This document shows positions 51,121-60,000 of a DNA stretch of 60,000 bases, one piece after another. A model generated the notes under the pieces. The model was given only the letters and a program-made list of their open reading frames with translations, searched no databases and was not told the origin of the DNA. Every line of letters starts with the position of its first letter. Within the stretch, counting starts at the first letter, position 1. This stretch comes from Membranipora membranacea. Lineage: Eukaryota; Bryozoa; Gymnolaemata; Cheilostomatida; Membraniporidae. The position numbers and the translations under genes are program-made. Location of the stretch: contig OU612072.1 of NCBI GenBank assembly GCA_914767715.1, forward strand, positions 23,252,001 through 23,312,000, given 5' to 3'.

Positions 51121-52524
51121 CCCATCTGTTAGCTCTTCCCTGTATCTAACTCACCCTTTCATAAAAGAGCACCCGAAATTCAGCATCAATGAATTATCAA
51201 ATGGCAATGCCAAGACAGACAGACAAGACAGACAGACAGACAGAGGGCACGCCAGTGTGCACTGGCCTTGTCATGCGGCTACTTTTTTGTTTTAGGAAAC
51301 TAAAAAAATAAAACAAAACAGTAGCCGCATGGCTAGGTTAAAATTAATGTGCGCTGTGAAGCTCAAAATTCCATCTATAATCAAACCAGGCTAAAAGGAG
51401 GAGAATGACAGTCTTCACATTGTGGCAAGTGCTCCTGGAGTCAATCTGTGCACCGATGAAACTAAACAATTGGAGACGAGTATGACTGCAATCACCGCCG
51501 TAGTAATTGAGAAATCACCGGTCATGTCTGGGCAGGGAATAATTATATATTTTAGGCCCTTTCCAGGGTGAACCTGCGTCCCTGGCATTTTGACTATATG
51601 CGGTCAAGCCGCCCTTGCACTACTTTTCCTCACAATATTATGCAAACTCAAGGTCAATTGGTCAATGATTGAGAGCAGCCACATGTGAAACAGTCCAGGT
51701 GCCAAACCAGGCAAACCAAAAGACACACCAACCACCTACTTTACTCACTGTTATTTCAATAGGGTTTGTTTGCTTGGAGATATTTCTATTCCATAATACA
51801 ACACTCATTGTCATCAACAACTGCATATCATCAAAATCAACAGATTGAAATCTGCATCAACTGCAAAAAATATTTTTCTAATGATTTGAAATAAAAAGAT
51901 TAAGATTTCCGTTAGGGTGATTGCTAGAAATTCAGCTGGCAAACCAGATTATAAAAAATCGATTTTGACCTTTGTATTTCTATCACAGCGAAAGATAATA
52001 ACAGTTGCTAGTAATATAAAAGCTATATTGCTCATATAGCTATTGCTATATAAACTCCTCATAGTCAATAATCAGAAGAGAAGACATCCAAATCTTATGA
52101 GAAAAATCTAAATTGAATTGTATAATTGAATGAGGACAATATTACAAATTGAAAAAGACATTAGTAATCAAACATCAATGTTCTGCAAAGTTTTGCACAG
52201 CAGACATATGTCTCTGTTTATAATATGTTGCGTGTTGTTCACTCTCTTCTGGTGATGAGAATCTGGTTTTTCGAGGATGAAAACCCAAGGTTCAGACAAT
52301 GAATCTAATTAACTTTATAGTATTAAGTTATGATATGGTCGGAAAAGTTGATGGTAAGTATGAATGGTATTAAATGTTTCCCAGTAAGACGTCAAAATAT
52401 AGCATCAGGATAATGGGGCGTATAATATTATAAGTTTGTACTTAGAGGATAATAAATGTTATTTCTTTACTTTTTTTGGTATGTCCATTATAACTTCGAG
52501 TTCTTTAAAAGCTTACTTCGTACT
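51121..52524. other. Intergenic stretch between minisatellite and NHL-2
   Basis: It contains a GACA microsatellite near 51209-51245 and an imperfect palindrome near 51278-51331 (CATGCGGCTACT and AGTAGCCGCATG around an A/T-rich centre). The rest is AT-rich with no coding signal. It probably includes the 3' UTR of NHL-2. Confidence 0.5.
51209..51246. repeat. GACA microsatellite
   Basis: A run of GACA units, interrupted once, lies about 90 bases after the minisatellite. Confidence 0.85.
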
Positions 52525-54363
52525 TCACTTGGGCAAGCAGTATACATGAGCCTCATCTTCCCCACAGCCATCTCCATTATCGGCATCACCTCGTAAAATT
52601 CCAACGTTCTCAGAGCAAGTGCCAGCATTGGTCACTAGAAGTGGAATGTCATCAGCTGTAGGGCTGCTAAAAGTATGAGACAAAAATAAATTATTGGTTT
52701 TGAAAAAAATTTGACTGTTGAGTTTTTCGTGTTATCGAGGGATGCATCTACACTAGCTTTAATATCATAACTGTACACTAAATGATCCTGCTTGTGTCTT
52801 AGGAGTTATTCAGTGTTAGGGGTAGGGACTGATACAGTAATTAAAGTATGTACTGAAGCAGACAGGGAAAGGTAGTTACTGCATAAGAATCAGATCATTG
52901 TTTGTAAATATTTATACATGCTTAGTTCCCTGTTACACTTTACCTCTAAGCTGAGTAATAAGTTGGCTGCTTTGCTCTCAACTTCACAATCATCACTCCG
53001 ATGTTAAAAGCACACAACACAACAGCATAAGATATAATTGCTATCTGAGCAGTAGAAGGTGGTATCTTCAGGGTGGTTTTAGTAGACATCCCTTGCGCTA
53101 AAGATTGCAAGGCCAATCAAGCTTTTCACGTTTTGCTAAGGAAAATTTAACTTGGGAAATCTTATCAATAACCAAAATACAATTTCGATACCTGTGTGGG
53201 GAAATCTGCTACTTAAAGACTTTTTGACTGTACCATTACGATATCAATAGCCTTGCATCAGCCCATCATTCATCACCTTATTATCCAACAGGCAGTGCTC
53301 ATATTTTAATAATTTAATACCACTGTTAGTTGCCTATTTTAGTTATTCACTGTATCAATCACCACTGTAATCAATAGATATTATTAGTGGCCGAGCCATG
53401 CCTAATTAACATGACTGATCTCAATTCCAGCAACAACCCTGAAATACCTGACTTTTATTATTGTCGTGTGTGTGTATATAATGGAATAACCACAGGCAAG
53501 CGAATAACAGTCTCATTAATCTTACCCTGGACTGATCTTATTCGCTGCCATTCCCCAATATAGAGAGTGTTGTTGATGATGAGTAGTCCCCGCGGTTGAT
53601 CTAGTCTGCAGGAGGTTAAGTTTTGTCCTTGGATACCGGAGAAGATGTAGGAGCTTGTGTTTGTTTTAAGATCGAGGACTTTTAGTCTGTAATCCGAGCC
53701 CTCAGACAGAAGGGGGTTATGTTCATCTAAAAACTTTACATGACTATACCGCTATCAGCACTTATCGTTGTCAAAGTGTTACTTTCATTGCTTTAATAAC
53801 CAATTAGGTTTTCACCAGCTATATAAACATTCCCTGTGACTTTCAGTTGAATTGTATTGTGAAAAAAGAATACCCAACGCAAAATGGTGGATAAACTCTT
53901 TGTAACAATATTCAGAGATCGCAAAGCGCCAGCAAATTCAGCAATAATGAGATGATTGGGATTATTTATATCAATAAGAACTGACATGGGAAATCTAAAT
54001 AAGCCGTCAGTTCTGTCTATGTCACCACTTGATGTACAATTCCCTTCGTAGTCCGATGTTCTGTTTGTCGCACGATCAACAGACCTCACACAATGGTTGT
54101 GTGTATCAGCGAGGAGAATCTGATCAGGTGACAGCTGCATGAAACCATCGATGTATACGAACCTGGCATCACCTCCTCTCCCATTCTGATATCCATGTGA
54201 CTGTGCTGACCCTGCTATTAAAGATGAAGTTATCCCGTCTGTGGTTTTAATTGCACAGTAAACTGAGAAAAGAATATTACCAACTTTATATAAGACCGCC
54301 TTCAAGTGGTAGACATAGTTTTCAGTTGTAGCATAAGTTGTCATCTCATTTGCAGGTGATAAT
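52525..54363 (-). CDS. NHL-2: NHL propeller with C-terminal membrane helix
   Basis: Minus-strand exons 53816-54363, 53526-53726 and 52944-53097 join in phase. The first encodes NHL blades (GYQNG...GDARFVYIDGF, QILLADTHNHCVRSVD, HLIIAEFAGALRSL) that align with NHL-1, and its acceptor splits a codon at the same place as in NHL-1. The second adds more propeller (NNTLYIGEWQRIRSV) with N-glycosylation sites. The third encodes a transmembrane helix (IAIISYAVVLCAFNIGVMIV) and a short tail ending at TAG (52946-52948). The exon then has a donor at 52943, and a further exon 52525-52666 continues in the same frame for 46 codons after a split Ser codon, to TGA. The signal peptide exon was not found. It looks like a type I membrane protein with an extracellular propeller; the ligand is unknown. 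Whether the TAG is the true end is discussed in the findings. Confidence 0.72.
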
Positions 54364-54624
54364 CTACAAAACAAAAAAGAAATAAAGCACCATTATTCTG
54401 ATGCAAATTACATGTTCAACTCCACAACAAATCCTCATGATTATTATCGACAAGGTTATTCTAGGTATTTTTCTCCCTATCCTGTGACCTGTCTTAATAA
54501 TAGGAATAACTGATATAATCTTGGAATGATGCTACCACAATGTACCCTTTGTCTGTGCAATCAATGAACCTCAAATTTATCGGAAGGGCCTCATATAAAA
54601 TGTATCGGCTGTCCATCGAATAAA

Positions 54625-54790
54625 TACTGGACTTTGGTTGGCACCCAGGTGTGCTCCAACCTGCCTGTAAACAAAGAGCAACCTTGCAAAGATATTGCGG
54701 CCTCATCACTAAGGTTAACGACTTTCGCCGCCAATGCTCCGGGATGTGGCTTGTGGCAATACATCTGATTTTAATCAACCTTTAATTTTA
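54625..54790 (+). repeat. SINE family A, copy 3 (body and tail)
   Basis: GTGTGCTCCAACCTGCCTGT, AAAGAGCAAC, GATATTGCGGCCT, TTCGCCGCCAATGC, GGGATG and a TTTTAATCAACCTTTAAT tail match the body and tail of copy 2 at 905-1155. The tRNA head is missing or unrecognisable. Confidence 0.7.
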
Positions 54791-55129
54791 TCTGATGTAA
54801 TAGTGCATTAATACATAATGTTCATAAGAAGCAACAAGTCTTGAGACACAAAGGTTATCCTCAGGTTTTGATATTCTAATATTACATTGCCTTTAAATCC
54901 TTTACAGCAGATAAACACGGCACAACAGTAACAAATTCTTCCGCTGTAATGAAAGACAAAGACTGTAATACAACTTAATGTTTACAGATAAGATTTTCTT
55001 GAGGGATTAGAAAATTCACTCTGAAAAATTGCTACAACAACAATATACTGATATCTTCATCCAGCTTAGGTCTCAATTTTACTTGGATTTATTCAATGCG
55101 CTGCGTGAAGAAATGCTTTGAATTTTGTT

Positions 55130-55410
55130 TGGAGGCCAGCTCAGTTTTTTTATGAAGGCATCCCACCTGTTTGGCATACTGAATCCTCAAGTAACGACAT
55201 TATAACTTGCTGTAGTATAGATGTAGTCCCAGGGCAAGATTTTGAAAAAAATGCACAAAATCAACAGTAATATGAATTCTATCACTGGCCCTGTCCTTTT
55301 TTTGGTTATTTCAGGAATTTAACTCCTATATGGTGAAAATATACAAAGGTCGACCATACAGATACCAGCTCACTGACTATGCAGCAGATTATTTCACAAA
55401 GAATATTATG
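55130..55410. repeat. Segment shared by the upstream flanks of both NHL genes
   Basis: GCTCAG-TTT, CCACCTGTTTG, CATACTGAATCC, ATAACTTGCTGTAGTAT, CACTGGCCCTGTCCTTTTTT, GGAATT, CAGCTCACTGACTATGCAGC and AGAATATTATGTGTGTTAT occur here in the same order as at 22920-23130, with many differences and an insertion. This supports duplication of the NHL gene together with its upstream flank. Confidence 0.7.
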
Positions 55411-55954
55411 TGTGTTATTAGTGGTGAGCCCTCCAGTCACACAGATATCATAATCCTATACCCATCCAGCATAATTACATCTGTGTTCTTCAATAATCAA
55501 AATATCTGGATGATTAAATACCATAGAAGATCAACTCAGCAATACCCATTTGTGTAAAACTTAACCTCAAACATTTATGGTGTATTTTGAATATGCTATT
55601 CTTCAACAGTGTCCATTGGAGCTGGCAACATCTTTGCAGCATCCCGCCTCAGATATGTCTTGGCGTAAGATAGGAAAAATCTAATTCATAGGAAATCTGA
55701 AAAAGCCGAATCCGTACCATGCTTCAGAATATAGAAGCATAATGAAGTGAGGATGGTATAGCATAAACATCTTGCCCCGCAGCGCTCCCTTCTTGGTTGT
55801 GCAATAACCTCCGGAAGAAGGTTAACCTGCGGCTAGCCAAGAGTAAAGTGATTGTAACCTTGTATCATTTTTGGAAGTATGGAGCATGGTTTGGTTGAGT
55901 AAAGATAATGTCGATAACTGAATTTTGACAAGGTGTCATGGTCAATTGCAAAAA

Positions 55955-56500
55955 TTTAAGTAAATTAGTAGCCAGCCGCCAGCCAGAGAGCTGACAGGAG
56001 TGCTTTGCGATAAGAAAATTCCCACCAAGCTCAAGGTTCTATTGTACAAGACGATATATTGAAATGAGATCTGGCCACTGACTCAAAGACAAGAAGACAA
56101 GATAAGTGCAACTGAGACGAGGATGCTCCGACACATTTATAATATAGACTGGGAAGAGCATAAAACAAATGAGAGTATAAGGGAGGAGGCCAAAATAGAA
56201 GCAATTGCAATAGGTATGAGGAGGAGACGTCTCCAATGGTATGGAGATGTACGCAGGAGAGATAGGGAGGAAGATATTAGAATAGTGGCTGAGATGAGAA
56301 TACAGGGAAAGAGGAAGAGAGGGAGGCCAAAGAAAAGATGGATGGATACAGAGAAGGACGACATGCTGAGATGGGGCCTCTCAGATGAAGATGTTGATGA
56401 TAGAATCAGATGGCATTCTCTGATAAAGATGGTGCCCTGCAGGACCGCCACCCATCCCGGAACACGGCGGACTAGGTGAGATAGGTGAGATAGCCAGCCG
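55955..56500 (+). mobile_element. 5'-truncated LINE, C-terminal RT tail
   Basis: The start shows the common RT-end pattern E-L-T-G-V-L-C-D-K-K-I-P-x-K-L-K and L-Y-K-T-I-Y, then a stop, then an open frame from 56123 to 56479. That frame holds R-M-L-R, R-R-R-L-Q-W-Y-G-D-V-R-R-R, R-G-R-P-K-K-R-W-M-D and D-R-I-R-W-H-S-L-I, the typical C-terminal tail of RTE-like non-LTR elements. The end is followed by two copies of GGTGAGATA, like the short tandem 3' ends of RTE elements. Only the 3' end of the element was inserted. Confidence 0.8.
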
Positions 56501-58990
56501 GTAGAGCCTACTGATTCAACATACATGATATAATATTTTAGAGGCGATATAATTGGTATAAAAAATGGGGCAAACTCAATATGGGCCAATCCTTTTTCAG
56601 AACTGGGGTAGGAATTACAAAATATCTAGCGCTGCATATATCAATCGAAAATTCCATCAAGGTAAAAGTGCAGATCTGACTGGATAAAAGTGCAATACTA
56701 TAAGACAAAAAAGGGTATCAAGTCATATTAAGATTCTAGAAATTTCTGAATAGTGAAGATTATTAATTTTGAGTTATATAGTCATTCTGATAGATGGGTG
56801 GCTGCCAATCGGTCCCACAGTATACACTGGAAACTTAGTAACCAAATAGAAATATTCTTTTGTTAAGGTTCAGTAGAGCACCTCCATTGTCATTTGTAAA
56901 TTGCTCCACTCCTTTGATAAAAGGCAAATTGAAACTTGTTTGAAACTGTACACAATGGCATAGAAACTACAAATATATAGGCTCTTTGCACTGCATTGCG
57001 CAACACCGTAATGAAAAAGTAAATTGCATTTTAAAATGTGTTTTAGATGATGTGATGAACTGATGCTAAAAAAAAACCAGATCCCTGGGACTTACCATGT
57101 CGAAATGTAAATCTGCCAAAACAGAAAAAGATGAGCTCGGAGATTTTTTGTCAGATTTTGAGTTTTTTGCAGAAAAAAACAGATGAAAAGTTAATCGACT
57201 GACTAACAATCCAGTTGATCAAACGTGGTTATTCTGAATAAAACACTGTAGGGAGGAGATAGGTTGTTGAAGAATAAGGAGGAGATAACTCAAACTGGTG
57301 AAATTTTATTTGGAAAGCAATATCTGAGGACAGCACTTACATTAAACCAAAAGCAACTCCTGACACCAACAGAGGGAAGATTGTCCTCTCCTACAATTTA
57401 TCAAATACGATTGAAATTATATTCTATGTTAACTTGGAATGCACGTTTTCATGATAGAAGAAACATCTTTGCTGTAAAATTTTCTCGCATTGTTGCAACA
57501 ACCATTTTAACGTCTAAGACTACATTTGGTGGTGAGGTTGCTCGGAAGAGAGTTAACATTCTGACACAAGGTCTTAGTTTTACAACAGGGATGTGATGTC
57601 ATGCTTTATTTTTGTCATGTGAAAAACTTGAGACAATTCTTCTTCTATGCTCATCTACACATTTTGATAATTTTGAGCTGCCCACGCAACCTACTATCAA
57701 CAGGTTATAAGGATCAACTTTGAGCTAGGTAGGGTTTTTTTAATTTAGCCTATTTGCTAATCTCAAGCTCAGATGGCTGAGTGTTGTCTTTTTCACATGT
57801 TGGCAGCTTCTTGAACACTCTACATGGTCATATAATATATATTATGGTCACACCCACAAAAGTCTTTGGTATGAAACGCCCCCTTATCCTGTTTAGGGCT
57901 AACCCAGATCCCTAATCCTTATTTAGAGTAAATTAGCTGTGTCCATCTAAAATATATCCTCGATCTGAAAAGTGGGGAGTTTGGTTTCTCAATAAACAAT
58001 CAAGTCAGTTTTGGAAAAGTTGGAAACATTTAAAAATTATATTTATGCATGACTTGTTCCCTACTCTTGTTTTAAGAGATCAACTCTAGTTTCAACCCAT
58101 CCCCCCTAAATTTCAAACTCCGAGCACTACAACTTAAACCAATAAAACATCACAACTAGCCTGTTTTTAAAAATTTTCATCCTATCGGAGTTGTGTAAAT
58201 TCAAAGCTGATGTGGACTCGCACCCCTAATCAAACTTGACTGGATATCTACTAGAGCTGTTTGTGTCGGTCGCCTTATCTATGGAGAGTAGGGTCTCATG
58301 CGTTGTGCTCCCTCAATTGGTTCTCTTGAATTTTTACGTTATTATATATGAGAAAACAATGTTACTACCAGTAACCAGACAAAGTTTGAGCACACAATGA
58401 ATTTTAGGTGGTCAAAATAGGTTTGATATTCTCTTACCAAGTTCTGTGATGACAAAATGGCTGTAACAAGTTGTCCTGTAGCTAGTGGCAAAGTAATTCC
58501 AACGTTATGGAAATCTCAACTCGCAGGCTTGAAAACCTTGAGGATGTGATAATGATTATCTGGGTCATGTGAAATAATAAAATATGTGAACACATTACTT
58601 TGATAACTTGATGTCAATAGGTCATGATGCTATCTGATGATGATCATGAGCAAAAAATTTTGTGCATGACAGCTAAATTTAAATACATATCCAGATTTGG
58701 TTTTCAACTTTCCAATTGTCTTTTCTCATTACAGCTGCGGATGATGTATGAACTTTAGATTCACAATACACTTGTGTTCATATAGCACCTCTCATGATGA
58801 TGATGATGATCGTTTATTACAGTCTCATATTTGAGAAATATTTTGTTTTCGCTGAGCAATAAAAGTTATGGTGTAAACATTAAATAGTTTTGGTCTGGTT
58901 GGTTTCAAAAATTGAAAAAAAATAAATAAACAGTAAGAATTATCACTAGTTGGCTAAAAAAGTATACTATTTAACTTCCGCACACAGAGG
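56501..58990. other. Gene-poor stretch between LINE fragments
   Basis: An open frame of 110 codons at 57264-57596 (+) has a basic product (A-R-F-H-D-R-R-N-I-F-A-V-K-F) that I do not recognise. It could be an exon or an element remnant but has no supporting motif. A GAT microsatellite lies near 58796-58812. The rest is AT-rich with nothing identified. Confidence 0.4.
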
Positions 58991-58994
58991 GATC

Positions 58995-60000
58995 GGAAAC
59001 AGTCAGTTCGTATGTTTTACCCTCGCTTTGATTGCTCTGTATCGACCAGACGGAAGTTTATCGAATATAAATACTAGGTCAGCGTGGTCAGTAGCTTCGA
59101 GTCTGAGGCATCTTGTTCTCATCACTCTTTCGTATATTGTCTCGATGGTGTCAAACTTGCAGCTACCTAGATAGCCTGCCAGGCTTATAACTCTATTGAT
59201 CGATTTCCTAGATGACGAGGATAAGTGGCCATATAGAGTGCTAAGGTGGTACAAAAATATACATTCAATAAAAGTAGTATAGCATTGCATTCTAAGAGGC
59301 ACAGCTATATGCATTGAATACAGCTTCTTCATGATGTAAAGTCTCTTGCGGGCTTTTTTGATGACTTCAATGGAATGTTCTTGGAACTTACGCTTTTTGT
59401 CAATAATTTAAAACTGTCAACCTGCTCTACATTATTACCATTGATAACTAAGCTATCAAGTACAGGATTGTCTCTAAGATTGCACAATACAAGCTCCTTT
59501 GTCTTTGACACATTCAAAAATAGATCATTATCATGACACCGACCAGCCAAATCTTGGGCAGCATTACCCATACATGAAACATCACTTCTCAACAAAAGCT
59601 CAATCAATACTGTGTCGTCAGCATATTTAATCAGATGAAAGTTACCAGAGCTAGGCTTAGGCATATGCTGTACATATATTGAAAAAAGAAGGGGACTGAT
59701 AACACAACCTTGTGGAGTTTCGACAGAGGTAGTTAGTGCAGATGTGAGGCCCTGTTCAGTGAGAACCTTCTGAGAGCGGTTTGTAATAAAGTCATATACA
59801 AGGTTGAGTATTGCGGGATTCAGACTGGTTTCTTGCAGCTGGTTGCAGAGTGTGGTAGGGCTGATAGTACTGAATGCACTTGAGTAGTCTATAAATAGAC
59901 ATCTCGCATGATTCTTAGCATTATTGTCAAGATGTTCTGTGACTATGTCTAGTAGGGATGCTAGTGCATCTTCAGCTGATATGCAAACTGAGTATTATCG
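58995..60000 (-). mobile_element. LINE reverse transcriptase, 3' part, frameshifted, runs off window
   Basis: On the minus strand from the window end: L-F-I-D-Y-S-S-A-F (first catalytic aspartate), T-P-Q-G-C-V-I-S-P-L-L-F-S, then K-Y-A-D-D-T-V-L (intact catalytic box, about 59610-59640), then S-K-T-K-E-L near 59499-59520. Around 59370-59410 the frame changes and the usual Y-L-G motif region is missing, which points to a small deletion. A second open piece (59003-59332) continues with K-K-L-Y-S-M and L-P-S-G-R-Y-R-A-I-K. The YADD box survives but the frame break makes this copy inactive. The 5' part lies beyond the window. Confidence 0.85.

Larger units (their letters stand above)
54364..55950. 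other. Upstream region of NHL-2
   Basis: No exon is certain. It contains a family A SINE copy (54625-54790) and, near 55130-55410, a segment similar to 22920-23130 upstream of NHL-1. The first exon of NHL-2 should lie in or beyond this stretch. Confidence 0.45.

Noticed and set aside
56137-56589. Minus-strand frame of 150 codons
   Set aside because: It is the antisense of the LINE C-terminal tail on the plus strand.

Overview
This window is nuclear DNA from an animal. The genes are split into short exons with GT-AG introns of about 0.4 to 2.8 kb. They encode metazoan proteins (an EHD-family ATPase and the tRNA m1A58 methyltransferase catalytic subunit) beside secreted or membrane mosaic proteins built from sushi, FN3-like, HYR-like and NHL modules. 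The DNA is AT-rich and full of SINEs, 5'-truncated LINEs and palindromic MITEs. An early-branching marine invertebrate such as a sponge or cnidarian would fit, but that is inference. No bacterial-type operon, CRISPR array or functional tRNA/rRNA was seen.

Layout: (1) 695-2874, + strand: the last exons of a receptor-like gene (sushi domain, membrane helix, Lys/Ser-rich tail). (2) 8058-15901, + strand: an array of FN3-like domains, each split over two exons. It is damaged by a frameshift, missing half-domains around a LINE insertion (about 10.5-12.9 kb) and a stop in mid-domain. (3) 16988-20078, - strand: NHL-1, a secreted protein with signal peptide, NHL beta-propeller and HYR-like repeats. 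(4) 20-25.5 kb: gene-poor upstream DNA holding several diverged local duplications. (5) 25.7-26.7 kb, + strand: a broken beta-propeller gene carrying a MITE. (6) 26896-30299, - strand: complete five-exon TRMT61A. (7) 30923-31179, + strand: a possible two-exon gene for a 43-residue protein, divergent from TRMT61A. (8) 31.9-32.75 kb: a dead jockey-like LINE. (9) 34036-48528, + strand: complete nine-exon EHD gene (533 residues) whose introns hold MITEs, a foldback element and a SINE. (10) 50185-51120: an 18-bp minisatellite of 52 units, preceded by SINEs. (11) 52525-54363, - strand: NHL-2, a paralogue of NHL-1 that ends in a transmembrane exon. (12) 55.9-60 kb: pieces of two more LINEs.

The most distinctive biology is the pair of NHL ectodomain genes. 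Their exons share phases, their propellers align, and their upstream flanks share a diverged segment, so a segmental duplication made them. NHL-1 continues into HYR-like repeats and NHL-2 into a membrane anchor, so the same propeller has been joined to different C-terminal ends. With the sushi and FN3-like genes this looks like a fast-evolving cluster of cell-surface genes next to two housekeeping genes. Exon models come from splice-site motifs, reading phase and family similarity seen by eye; no alignment or transcript data were available.
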